A model generated the notes under the pieces. The model made no database searches. It was not told the DNA's origin and was given only the letters and a program-made list of their open reading frames with translations. From positions 1 to 9,005 of the forward strand of contig JAEYXN010000039.1 in NCBI GenBank assembly GCA_023431285.1: a stretch of DNA of 9,005 nucleotides. Reading direction: 5' to 3'. Source of the stretch: Bacteroidota bacterium. GTDB taxonomy: Bacteria > Bacteroidota > Bacteroidia > Cytophagales > Cyclobacteriaceae. Both the position numbers and the translations under genes were made by a program. Below, piece after piece: positions 1 to 7,577 of the stretch; the stretch's first letter is position 1; the number at the start of each line of letters is the position of its first letter.

Positions 1-342
1 TTCATACAGCTTTTGAATGGATGGCATTTCCACCCTGCAGGGACCACACCATGTAGCCCATACGTTAATGAAAATCGTTTTTCCCTTCAGAGACGACGCA
101 TCTATTTTTTCGCGATCCAGCGTCTGAAGGCTAAAGTTGTAATTAAAAGTTTTGGCAACAGCTACTGTCTCTGTCGAAGCATCGAGTGCACCGGTCTTCA
201 TCAGGGCCTGCTGTGTCACAGAAGATGCAGCTCCGATGATGCCTGTATATCGGAGGACGAGAAATAATCCGATGTAGAGAATCCAGGGGCGTGCAGTATA
301 GAATATTCGCTTCAGTGTTGTCTTTTTGATGGGCGTCTCCAT
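1..342 (-). CDS. TlpA-like membrane-anchored thioredoxin (partial, C-terminus outside window)
   Basis: Only the first 114 residues are present; the gene runs out of the left edge. The ATG at 342-340 is preceded by AGGA about 8 bases upstream, a reasonable ribosome binding site. The protein opens with a basic stretch (METPIKKTTLKRIF) and one hydrophobic segment at about residues 19-38, best read as an uncleaved N-terminal anchor facing the periplasm. A linker follows, then the start of a thioredoxin fold: a beta strand (TIFINVWATW) and the redox motif CGPC at Cys99-Cys102, followed by RVEMPSIQKLYE. WATWCGPC followed by a conserved E-x-P is the signature of the TlpA/ResA family of thiol-disulfide oxidoreductases. 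Family members reduce periplasmic disulfides, for instance in cytochrome c maturation, but the specific partner cannot be told here. The cis-proline half of the domain lies outside the window. The gene diverges from the TPR gene at 408. Family call is firm; exact role is unknown. Confidence 0.93.
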   Translation of the reverse strand, partial: METPIKKTTLKRIFYTARPWILYIGLFLVLRYTGIIGAASSVTQQALMKTGALDASTETVAVAKTFNYNFSLQTLDREKIDASSLKGKTIFINVWATWCGPCRVEMPSIQKLYE

Positions 343-407
343 TCTATCCTAAATGAAAATGAGGCTACTTTAAGTTCCTGAATTTAGTTATTTTCGAAGG
401 TAAAATT

Positions 408-2204
408 GTGTTCAGAATGCGAAAATCAGCTTTTTTGACTGTTCTCATTGTCTTTATTTTTTTCGGACCGTTATGTCTGGCTCAGAAGAAGGTTAAATAC
501 AAAGACATATTCGGACTCCTGACTGTGAAGCAGTATGAGCAAGCGGAACCGTTTCTCAAGCAGTATCTCAAAGAGAATGACGATAATCCGAGTGCATTTC
601 TTTACATGGGGACGATCTACCAGGAAAAATCGGGCAAGGATGATATTCTAAAGCAGACTCGTCTTGCGATTGCCAGAATGGATTCCGCAATTATCTTCTA
701 CAATAAAGCTTATCAGACGATCACCGAGAAGGAGATAAAACGGAATAGTGAATACTATCAGATATATAACAGGAGGGACCTGCGCACCGGCGAGTTTGGC
801 GTAAAGCTCTCTGATATACAGTTCGATCTGGAAAAGAAAATGGAAGGGCTGCGCGAACGTATTGACCGGGTGAAAATGGTGAAGCATTATTTCTCCCTTT
901 CCGATACGTTGTACAAGAGATCAGCTGCCCTTTACTCGTCCATCACCAGTACATTTGCCAACGAGAGAGAACTCTATCTCCGTTCTGATGAATCTACTTT
1001 GAAGTCACTGGGTGTGCTTGCATCGCGATTCGATTCATGTACAAAGGCCTTTGATCAGTACAAGAGCAGCTTATCGACTCTTGGCAAGACGGGCTATTCC
1101 CCATCGCTCAATAAGAATGAAATAAAAGACTTCAAAAAGGAGGGATTAGAGGCTGCAGATTTTTACAAGGACGATGTGAATATATGGGACTACAAAGCTT
1201 TTAGTCAAAAAGTAAAAACAGCAATTGAAACTGATCTGATCCCGCTGCGGGAACATCTTATTTCGTACGATGTGGAGCTCAATAAGCTGCGTGAAAAACT
1301 TTCGTCGGATTCAGTGTCTGTAAGAAATGACCTGACAAAACTGATCGACAAGCTCCTTCTGGGACAACTCCGTAAATACGACCCAGACCCTCTTCCGATG
1401 GATGTGTTTTCAATCAAGATTGCTGATCTCGAATACAAGTCAATCCTGCTGGAGAATAAGCCGCTGAGGGATTCTGCAAACTTTCATTTCCAGGTTGATC
1501 TCACCCGCCGTGCTCTGAATAGTGCTCAGAAGCTGGACAGCCTCGCAGGACGCATGCTGAACAGGGATCTTGACTATGAAATGAAGAACTACAGCCACTA
1601 CGTTGACAACACTTACGGCAATGGGATTGTATTGAAAAGTTTTATCAGAGTTGTCAAAGAGTTTGCAGAAAGAGAAAAGGGACTGCGTTCACAGGAACTC
1701 GCTGTTAAACAGAATGCTTTACGATGGATGGTGCTAGGAGCGGATTCAATCCCTCTGTTTCTTGACGGCATTGCAAAACGATTCCGTCCTTTGATAATGG
1801 TTCCTGATCAATATACGGCGGGTGTGAAGCTCGCGGACTCTGTGAAGGCCGAGGGATATTTCTATTCCATCACTCCTTCGCGGGTGCCGGATATCAAAAT
1901 ATCCTTCCCGGTGGAGAATGTACTTCTCAGAAAGTCTGCCCAGCATACCCATGGCCTGACTTATTCTGATGCAGCAGGACAGTTGTTCTTTGTGGTACTG
2001 TTCTCAGACGCGCCATTGCAGGATAATAAATACTCGGCGACTGTTGCCAAGATATATCGCTCTGATGGTTTGGCATGGAGCAGCAATTACAAGCTCCCTT
2101 TTGTTCCGAAAGAGATATTATTCAGAAACGATACTGGTGAGTTCGTGATGAAAGCGGATGCTCAGGAAAGCGTCGTTGACAGAAATGGTAAGTTGTTGAG
2201 GTAA
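408..2204 (+). CDS. Exported TPR-like helical protein of unknown function
   Basis: I do not recognise this as a named family. The 598-residue product starts with a signal peptide: basic MFRMRK, a hydrophobic core at about residues 8-22, and a likely signal peptidase I cut after Ala25 (LCLA|QKK). There is no convincing lipobox. Residues about 34-75 look like a tetratricopeptide unit (a helix with QYEQAEPFLKQYL, then PSAFLYMGTIYQEK). Residues 75-450 are rich in charged, helix-forming stretches. The last 80 or so residues, from about 515, alternate hydrophobic and polar residues with several Gly/Asp turns, suggesting a small beta-rich domain. The protein probably acts in the periplasm or at the outer membrane. 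The GTG at 408 is favoured because AAGG lies 7 bases upstream; the in-frame ATG at 417 would also leave an intact signal peptide. It is a single gene, divergent from the thioredoxin gene and convergent with the DUF7832-like gene. Confidence 0.88.
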   Translation: MFRMRKSAFLTVLIVFIFFGPLCLAQKKVKYKDIFGLLTVKQYEQAEPFLKQYLKENDDNPSAFLYMGTIYQEKSGKDDILKQTRLAIARMDSAIIFYNKAYQTITEKEIKRNSEYYQIYNRRDLRTGEFGVKLSDIQFDLEKKMEGLRERIDRVKMVKHYFSLSDTLYKRSAALYSSITSTFANERELYLRSDESTLKSLGVLASRFDSCTKAFDQYKSSLSTLGKTGYSPSLNKNEIKDFKKEGLEAADFYKDDVNIWDYKAFSQKVKTAIETDLIPLREHLISYDVELNKLREKLSSDSVSVRNDLTKLIDKLLLGQLRKYDPDPLPMDVFSIKIADLEYKSILLENKPLRDSANFHFQVDLTRRALNSAQKLDSLAGRMLNRDLDYEMKNYSHYVDNTYGNGIVLKSFIRVVKEFAEREKGLRSQELAVKQNALRWMVLGADSIPLFLDGIAKRFRPLIMVPDQYTAGVKLADSVKAEGYFYSITPSRVPDIKISFPVENVLLRKSAQHTHGLTYSDAAGQLFFVVLFSDAPLQDNKYSATVAKIYRSDGLAWSSNYKLPFVPKEILFRNDTGEFVMKADAQESVVDRNGKLLR

Positions 2205-2206
2205 TT

Positions 2207-2236
2207 CCGGGAGGAGCTTGCCCGGGCTTTGTTTTG
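2207..2236 (+). terminator. Candidate intrinsic terminator after the exported TPR gene
   Basis: Just after the TAA at 2202-2204, CCGGG (2207-2211) can pair with CCCGG (2221-2225) around a 9-base loop. The right arm is followed by the T-rich run GCTTTGTTTTG. The stem is short and the T-tract interrupted, so this is a modest candidate. On the other strand it also lies downstream of the convergent DUF7832-like gene, but no T-run follows in that direction. Confidence 0.4.
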
Positions 2237-2244
2237 ATCAGCGC

Positions 2245-2697
2245 TTAAGATGCAGAGATAAGTTTCTTCCAGTCCTGGAAACGCATGTCAATCCGCGTTC
2301 TGATGCGCTCATAATTCTCCCAGCTGTCAGTCACGTGGTAGATAGAAGGAAGAGTTTTTACAAGGATCTCATCGTAGTCGTTACGATACAAGCCACCACC
2401 ATAATAATAGTAAGTGAACATGTTGCCCTGGCGGTTGAAGAGTTCATACCCCAGGTAGCCATCCCAGATCTCACTAAGAATGGTGCATGAAATCTCACGA
2501 CGGCGGAAGCGGAATATCTGATTCGAAGCTTCGTCCTCAAAGTATTCAGAATACAATCCAGTGTCGATTATCCATCCGAGATACATTCCTATGTGGACGT
2601 ATGCTTGTTCAATAGGTAAAGAGTCAGGGAAGTTTCCGAGGAAATGACTTTTGGCGTTATCGTATATGGTCTTTTGAATATCCGCTTTCTTTTCCAT
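2245..2697 (-). CDS. DUF7832-like small cytoplasmic protein
   Basis: A 150-residue protein with no signal peptide or membrane segment. Residues 12-50 (YDNAKSHFLGNFPDSLP, then QAYVHIGMYLGWIIDTGL) and the tail at about 113-144 (VKTLPSIYHVTDSWENYERI ... RFQDWK) match my memory of the DUF7832 family, whose members carry an H-x-G-M-(F/Y)-L-x-W core after a G-x-FP-x-x-LP motif. This is recognition by pattern, not a database result. The middle holds a tyrosine run (FTYYYYGG, about 94-101) next to an aromatic, acidic segment. The family has no assigned biochemical role that I know of. The gene stands alone between the SpmA-SpmB gene upstream (123-base gap) and a convergent gene downstream (40-base gap). 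The ATG at 2697 has no Shine-Dalgarno sequence, and a promoter-like pair ends 4 bases before it. Confidence 0.82.
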   Translation of the reverse strand: MEKKADIQKTIYDNAKSHFLGNFPDSLPIEQAYVHIGMYLGWIIDTGLYSEYFEDEASNQIFRFRRREISCTILSEIWDGYLGYELFNRQGNMFTYYYYGGGLYRNDYDEILVKTLPSIYHVTDSWENYERIRTRIDMRFQDWKKLISAS

Positions 2698-2701
2698 ATA
2701 A

Positions 2702-2733
2702 CAATGTTAATCTCGATTGCCCAGTTAAGCAAA
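2702..2733 (-). promoter_or_regulatory. Bacteroidota-type promoter candidate for the DUF7832-like gene
   Basis: Reading leftward, TTTG (2733-2730) is followed by a 20-base spacer and TAACATTG (2709-2702), which fits the TTTG / TAnnTTTG consensus with one mismatch in the -7 element. Only 4 bases (TTAT) separate this element from the ATG, so the transcript would start at or near the start codon. The fit is by eye; such short motifs can arise by chance in AT-rich spacers. Confidence 0.42.
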
Positions 2734-2820
2734 CAAAAGGGGCGTTTTGTGGGCTACTTTCCCTTACATGACGGCAGGTAATGAATGCCTGAAAAATTAA
2801 GCTTCCCGTCTTCCCGGCGG

Positions 2821-4053
2821 TCAATGAAAGAAAAGATAAGCGACGAAAATTGCTGCAATAACGCCTGCCAGGTCAGCGATCAATCCGCCTGTAACTGCAT
2901 ATCGCGTGTTTTTTACACTTACGGAACCGAAGTACAACGCGGTGAGGTACAAAGTGGTCTCTGCACAGCCCCGAATGATCGATGATAGCTGACCAACGAA
3001 GGAATCAATTCCATGGACTTTAGCGACGTCCATCATCATCGATCTGGTCGCTCCTCCGCTTAGTGGCTTCAGCAACGCAACGGGTATCGCGGGAACAAAG
3101 TCGGCATTTAATCCTACGGCGATAACGGCCCATGAAATGCCCTCCTCTATGAAGGCCAGTGTGCCTGATGTCCGGAAAACACCAACCGCTACGAAGATGC
3201 CGACCAGGAAAGGTATGATCTTGATCGCTATGCTGAATCCTTCTTTAGCACCTTCAATAAAAGTTTCAAAAATATTAATGCCCTTTCGAAGTCCGAGGAT
3301 AATGAAGCCCACCACCGCGCTTAGTATGATCACCGCTGTCACCAACGATGATTGTCGCTGGATCGCTGCCGGTTCCATGCCGTAGAAATGATAAATCACC
3401 CCTCCGATGATAGCGATCATCAAACCGATATACCCCAGCAGCACCGGATCAAAAAGGTTGATGCGCTGACGAACGCACATGTAGAGCAGTCCAAAAAACG
3501 TCGAGAAAAATGTTGCGATCAGGGTGGGAATAAAGATCGCCGAAGGATCCACTGACCCAAGGGTTGCACGATCGGCCATGATAGCAATAGGGATGATGGT
3601 AAGGCCCGAAGCGTTGAGCACCAGGAACATCATCTGCGCATTGGAAGCAACGTCTTTGTTGGGATTGATCTCCTGAAGTTCCTTCATAGCTTTCAGGCCC
3701 AGCGGAGTGGCCGCATTATCCAATCCGAGAATGTTCGCACTGAAGTTCATGATAATGGAACCCGTCGCAGGATGGTTCTTTGGAATCTCAGGGAACAACC
3801 TTGAGAAGAAAGGACCGACGACACGCGATACGATCGGTACCATTCCTCCTTCTTCGCCGATCTTCATCAAACCCAGCCACAGCGTCATCACCCCAGTGAG
3901 TCCAAGGGCCAGCTCAAAAGCAGTCTTCGCACTGGTGAAGGTTGACTGCATCATAGCCGGTAAAGTCTCCACGTCATTGAAGAAGATCAATCGGATAAGA
4001 CCGACCGCAAACCCGACAACAAAAAATCCGACCCAGAGATAATTTAAGATCAT
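2821..4053 (-). CDS. SpmA-SpmB fusion, nucleoside recognition (Gate) domain membrane protein
   Basis: A 410-residue integral membrane protein with two related halves. The SpmA-like half (about 1-200) carries the signature NFSANILGLDNAATPLGLKA at 103-122 and NASGLTIIPIAIMADRATLG at 147-166. The SpmB-like half (about 205-410) carries PFLVGIFVAVGVFRTSGTL near 281-299, PLSGGATRSMMMD at 330-342, and the conserved DSFVGQLSSIIRGCAETTLY at 350-369 followed by YFGSVSV and RYAVTGGLIAD. In Bacillus these are two separate proteins affecting spore core dehydration; in Bacteroidota a single fused gene is common, and these organisms do not form endospores, so the role here is unknown, probably transport-related. 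Several hydrophobic helices span each half. The ATG at 4053 lacks a Shine-Dalgarno sequence. It lies 85 bases after rsmE on the same strand and may be read from the same transcript. Family call is firm. Confidence 0.92.
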   Translation of the reverse strand: MILNYLWVGFFVVGFAVGLIRLIFFNDVETLPAMMQSTFTSAKTAFELALGLTGVMTLWLGLMKIGEEGGMVPIVSRVVGPFFSRLFPEIPKNHPATGSIIMNFSANILGLDNAATPLGLKAMKELQEINPNKDVASNAQMMFLVLNASGLTIIPIAIMADRATLGSVDPSAIFIPTLIATFFSTFFGLLYMCVRQRINLFDPVLLGYIGLMIAIIGGVIYHFYGMEPAAIQRQSSLVTAVIILSAVVGFIILGLRKGINIFETFIEGAKEGFSIAIKIIPFLVGIFVAVGVFRTSGTLAFIEEGISWAVIAVGLNADFVPAIPVALLKPLSGGATRSMMMDVAKVHGIDSFVGQLSSIIRGCAETTLYLTALYFGSVSVKNTRYAVTGGLIADLAGVIAAIFVAYLFFH

Positions 4054-4138
4054 GGTGCAAAATGACGAGTAAATAAAACAAATAAAGGAGACGATTCAAA
4101 TTGGCAGGCTCTTCATCGGCTTGACCTTCAATCCGGGC

Positions 4139-4834
4139 CTATGAATTAATGAGATTCAGAATATGGCACGCCGCCATACCAGCAGTCTCTGTGCGAAGGC
4201 GACTCCCACCCAGGCTTACTTTGACAAAACCTTTTCCAGTCGCCATCTCTAATTCACCCTTCGAAAAGTCTCCTTCAGGACCAATCAGGATCAGATAACT
4301 CTTTCCCTTCACTGCGCAGTCTTTCAGGTGAAGTGGATTGCTTTCGTCAACGAAGGCGATGAACCGTTCCTGTTCGTCACATTTTTCCAGCAACGTCGGC
4401 AGATCAGTGAGATCTGAAAGATCAGGCAGGGTAGGCTTCAGTGATTGTTTCATGGCACTCACCGCCATACGAAGGAGCCGTTCCTTCTTCAGGTAAACGC
4501 GTTCCGAGTGTTCCGTACGGATAAAGGTGATCCTGTCCACCCCAAGCTCAGTCGCCTTCTCAACAAACCACTCCAGGCGATCAGGGTTCTTAGTTGGTGC
4601 AATGGCAATATGAATATGATAGTCGCGGGGCTGTTCAGGAATCTGCTCCCGGATTGCGAAGACACAACGCTTCTGGCTCGCATCGGTAATGACCGCGTCA
4701 TAGAAACTTCCCCTTCCATCGGTAATGCGGATAGCCTCACCGTTTCGAATGCGAAGCACCTTCACACAGTGACGCGACTCCTCCTCGTCGAGGTATAATT
4801 GATCGGGTAGGAGCGGCTGATAGAAGAGGTTCAC
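4139..4834 (-). CDS. rsmE: 16S rRNA (uracil-1498-N3)-methyltransferase RsmE
   Basis: RsmE methylates N3 of U1498 in helix 44 of 16S rRNA, using S-adenosylmethionine, in the 30S subunit. The 231-residue product has the usual size (E. coli about 243). The N-terminal PUA-like domain shows RHCVKVLRIRNGE at 21-33. The C-terminal SPOUT (trefoil-knot) domain shows APTKNPDRLEWFVEKATELG (79-98), AMKQSLKPTLPDL (127-139), the knot motif LIGPEGDFS (183-191) and LGGSRLRTETAGMAA (208-222). The glycine usual at the sixth motif position (GPEGGFS) is Asp here, a substitution I associate with this phylum. The start is GTG at 4834-4832, only 3 bases after the stop of the acyl-CoA-binding protein gene, so translation is probably coupled; an ATG start is not available at that position. 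Confident assignment. Confidence 0.96.
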   Translation of the reverse strand: MNLFYQPLLPDQLYLDEEESRHCVKVLRIRNGEAIRITDGRGSFYDAVITDASQKRCVFAIREQIPEQPRDYHIHIAIAPTKNPDRLEWFVEKATELGVDRITFIRTEHSERVYLKKERLLRMAVSAMKQSLKPTLPDLSDLTDLPTLLEKCDEQERFIAFVDESNPLHLKDCAVKGKSYLILIGPEGDFSKGELEMATGKGFVKVSLGGSRLRTETAGMAACHILNLINS

Positions 4835-4837
4835 GCT

Positions 4838-5101
4838 CTAAGCGTATTGCTGGAGAAGCTTATTGACAAATGCAATGTATTCTTCCTTTGCCTTATCTCC
4901 ACTCATGCCTTTCAACTCAGCCCATGCATCGTATTTGGCAATGCCCTTGAAGTCGAACCCTCCCGGGCGTTCTCCGCTGACATCACCTTCCGAAGCTTGT
5001 TTATAGAGCGCGTAAAGCTTCAGCAATTCTTCGTTCGTTGGGCGCTGGGTCATCTCCTTCGACTTCGCTGCCGCCTCTTCGAATTGTTTCGTCAGATCCA
5101 T
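4838..5101 (-). CDS. Acyl-CoA-binding protein (ACBP)
   Basis: A stand-alone, cytosolic, 87-residue ACBP, the same length as the animal proteins. It binds medium- and long-chain acyl-CoA esters and is thought to buffer or ferry them between enzymes. The conserved block runs from LYALYKQASEGD (29-40) through ERPGGFDFKG (44-53) and AKYDAWAELKGMS (55-67) to YIAFV (75-79). Residues aligned with the bovine ligand contacts Tyr28, Lys32, Lys54 and Tyr73 are all kept as Tyr30, Lys34, Lys56 and Tyr75. The tryptophan after the second lysine in the bovine protein is Tyr57 here. The gene leads a tight pair with rsmE (3-base gap) and sits behind the citrate synthase terminator. The ATG at 5101 is in an AT-rich context without a Shine-Dalgarno sequence; an out-of-frame ATG lies 5 bases upstream. 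Confidence 0.96.
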   Translation of the reverse strand: MDLTKQFEEAAAKSKEMTQRPTNEELLKLYALYKQASEGDVSGERPGGFDFKGIAKYDAWAELKGMSGDKAKEEYIAFVNKLLQQYA

Positions 5102-5120
5102 GTCATTTGTATTAATGTGA

Positions 5121-5154
5121 ATAAAAAATCCCTCACCCTTAAAGGACGAGGGAT
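5121..5154 (-). terminator. Intrinsic terminator of citrate synthase gene
   Basis: On the minus strand, ATCCCTC (5154-5148) pairs perfectly with GAGGGAT (5134-5128). Inside, CC/GG pairs extend the stem after a two-base mismatch. The hairpin ends in a run of six T (5128-5123) followed by ATT. It begins 20 bases after the gltA stop codon and lies before the ACBP start at 5101, so it should separate the two transcription units. This is the best terminator in the window. Confidence 0.88.
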
Positions 5155-5174
5155 CGGATAAATCATCGGATAGT

Positions 5175-6461
<1,287 letters not shown>

Positions 6462-6489
6462 TGTTTATATAGATTTAAACACCAGGTTT

Positions 6490-6521
6490 TAAATATACAG
6501 GTGAATACTTCAGCGGGGAAA
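6490..6521 (-). promoter_or_regulatory. Weak promoter candidate for gltA
   Basis: Reading leftward, TTTC (6521-6518), a 20-base spacer and TATATTTA (6497-6490) resemble TTTG / TAnnTTTG with one mismatch in each element. It would give a leader of about 25 bases before the gltA ATG. The spacer equals that of the two better candidates in this window, but two mismatches make it uncertain, and gltA could instead be read from the prohibitin promoter. Confidence 0.28.
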
Positions 6522-6529
6522 TATCGCCT

Positions 6530-6548
6530 AAAAAAATCGGTTTTTTTT
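6530..6548 (-). terminator. A/T-only palindrome at the prohibitin stop codon, possible weak terminator
   Basis: Seven A (6530-6536), the loop TCGG and eight T (6541-6548) form an inverted repeat overlapping the prohibitin stop (6549-6547). On the minus strand it reads as an A-run, CCGA and a T-run. A stem of A-U pairs only would be unstable, so termination here is doubtful; it might only cause pausing between prohibitin and gltA. Confidence 0.22.
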
Positions 6549-7365
6549 AATTATTTCCAAGAATCAGAGGCAAACCCCCGTCGCCGCTGCCCACTACGAT
6601 CACTTTGGAATTCGGTGATTTCGCGAGCTCCAGCGTGGCTTCAATTCCTCTCATTTTCAGTAACTTGTCGGAAAGACTGCTATTCACAATGTTGTTGGCC
6701 CGCGCTTCCCCTTCCGCCGCGATCCTCTTACGCTCTGCTTCACTCTTTTCTTTGTCGAGTCTGTACTGGTAGGCGAGGGCTTCCTGCTGCTGCTGAAGCT
6801 TGTTCTCAATCGCAATCCGGATCTGCTCAGGAAGCTTTATTGACCTGATAAGCACAGCCTTCGTCTCTACGTAATTGCTGTGAAGTATTTTTTCAGTTTC
6901 GTTCTTGATCGCCAGCTCCACCTCAGCGCGTTTGGTGGAGTAAATCTCTTCAGCAGTATATCGCGCCATCACCTGACGTGCAACACTCCTTACCTCGGGA
7001 ATGACAAGACGACTCACATACTGATTGTTAAATTTCTCATGAAGATGACCGATCTTCTCCGGCATAGGCGTATACCGCACCGTAACTTCAACATGAATCG
7101 GAAGTCCGTTCTTATCGTTGATATCCATTGTTTCTTCGGATGAAATCTCAGACACCTCGTAAACAATCACATCGTTCCAGGGGGCTTTTATATGTGTTCC
7201 CGGACCGATTGAATTTTCTTTATCCAGACCTTTCCCGAACGGATAGAAGATCACAGCCCTTTCCTGAGCCTCGATCTTGTAGAATAAACTGGAGGACAAG
7301 CCGAACACAATAAAAAGCGCAATCACTCCAAGGATGACAAAGGGCAGGAATCTACGGTTGTTCAT
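6547..7365 (-). CDS. Prohibitin / SPFH (band 7) domain membrane protein
   Basis: A 272-residue bacterial prohibitin. A basic N-terminus (MNNRR) precedes one membrane helix at about 7-27. The SPFH domain follows, from EAQERAVIFYPFG (32-44) through GPGTHIKAPWNDVIVYEV (54-71), HVEVTVRYTP (91-100) and the ARQVMARYTAEEIYSTKRAEVE stretch (129-150) to about residue 190. A charged coiled coil with the E-A-x-A pattern typical of the family covers about 185-228 (EAERKRIAAEGEARANN). The tail ends with KVIVVGSGDGGLPLILGN, the usual prohibitin C-terminus. Family members form large membrane-bound rings and modulate membrane proteases such as FtsH or organise lipid domains; the partner here is unknown. No NfeD or ftsH gene is adjacent. 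The ATG at 7365 has no Shine-Dalgarno sequence but has a good promoter pair just upstream. Confidence 0.95.
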   Translation of the reverse strand: MNNRRFLPFVILGVIALFIVFGLSSSLFYKIEAQERAVIFYPFGKGLDKENSIGPGTHIKAPWNDVIVYEVSEISSEETMDINDKNGLPIHVEVTVRYTPMPEKIGHLHEKFNNQYVSRLVIPEVRSVARQVMARYTAEEIYSTKRAEVELAIKNETEKILHSNYVETKAVLIRSIKLPEQIRIAIENKLQQQQEALAYQYRLDKEKSEAERKRIAAEGEARANNIVNSSLSDKLLKMRGIEATLELAKSPNSKVIVVGSGDGGLPLILGNN

Positions 7366-7371
7366 AATTCA

Positions 7372-7403
7372 CGAAGTTAGGTTTCAGTCAAAACTACAAC
7401 AAA
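7372..7403 (-). promoter_or_regulatory. Bacteroidota-type promoter candidate for the prohibitin gene
   Basis: Reading leftward, TTTG (7403-7400), a 20-base spacer and TAACTTCG (7379-7372) match TTTG / TAnnTTTG with one mismatch. Six bases (TGAATT) separate the -7 element from the ATG at 7365, implying a leader of only a few bases or none. Confidence 0.48.
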
Positions 7404-7566
7404 GCGTTGTCCCGCAAAAGACAGGTCACTCATAAAGACATGATGAGCGGAAATTCTAATGTTCTGATAATTTCACAGCGCCCGATCGCACTCATTACGC
7501 AGCGAAAACTTCCTGAAATCTTAATCATTGACCATATTTGTTTAATATAGAGGTTTAATAGACTTT

Positions 7567-7574
7567 TAATTTTG
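7567..7574 (+). promoter_or_regulatory. Perfect TAnnTTTG -7 element before the right-hand TPR gene
   Basis: TAATTTTG matches the Bacteroidota -7 consensus exactly and lies 3 bases before the ATG at 7578. The -33 partner is poor: a TTTG at 7537-7540 is 26 bases away and TTTA at 7541-7544 is 22 bases away. If it is used, the mRNA would be leaderless or nearly so. Confidence 0.4.
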
Positions 7575-7577
7575 TGC

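Larger units (their letters stand above)
7366..7577. other. Divergent intergenic region between prohibitin and TPR genes
   Basis: This 212-base spacer separates two start codons pointing away from each other. It carries a promoter candidate at each end and no credible small gene. The middle (about 7404-7530) shows only short, imperfect inverted repeats such as CTCAT/ATGAG near 7429-7447, too short to call an operator. Confidence 0.6.

Noticed and set aside
13..267. Open frame of 84 codons on the plus strand
   Set aside because: It lies opposite the thioredoxin gene, whose minus-strand frame has an unmistakable CGPC motif and membrane anchor.
2740..2820. Possible terminator or repeat after the SpmA-SpmB stop (CGGGAAG twice, CAGG/CCTG arms)
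   Set aside because: The direct repeat is 7 bases and the inverted arms only 4 bases without a clear T-run; not distinguishable from chance.
3707..4042. Open frame of 111 codons on the plus strand, with others at 3137-3385 and 3352-3555
   Set aside because: They are antisense to the SpmA-SpmB gene, whose conserved motifs cover the same bases; the translations look like shadow proteins with no domain.
4054..4138. Spacer between rsmE and the SpmA-SpmB gene searched for promoter or terminator
   Set aside because: TTTG-like and TAnnTTTG-like strings occur but with wrong spacing (13 or 31 bases), and no stable hairpin was found.
4445..4798. Open frame of 117 codons on the plus strand
   Set aside because: Antisense to rsmE, which carries the expected family motifs throughout.
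6501..6848. Open frame of 115 codons on the plus strand
   Set aside because: Mostly antisense to the prohibitin coiled-coil region; low-complexity Ser/Arg/Cys-rich translation with no recognisable domain.
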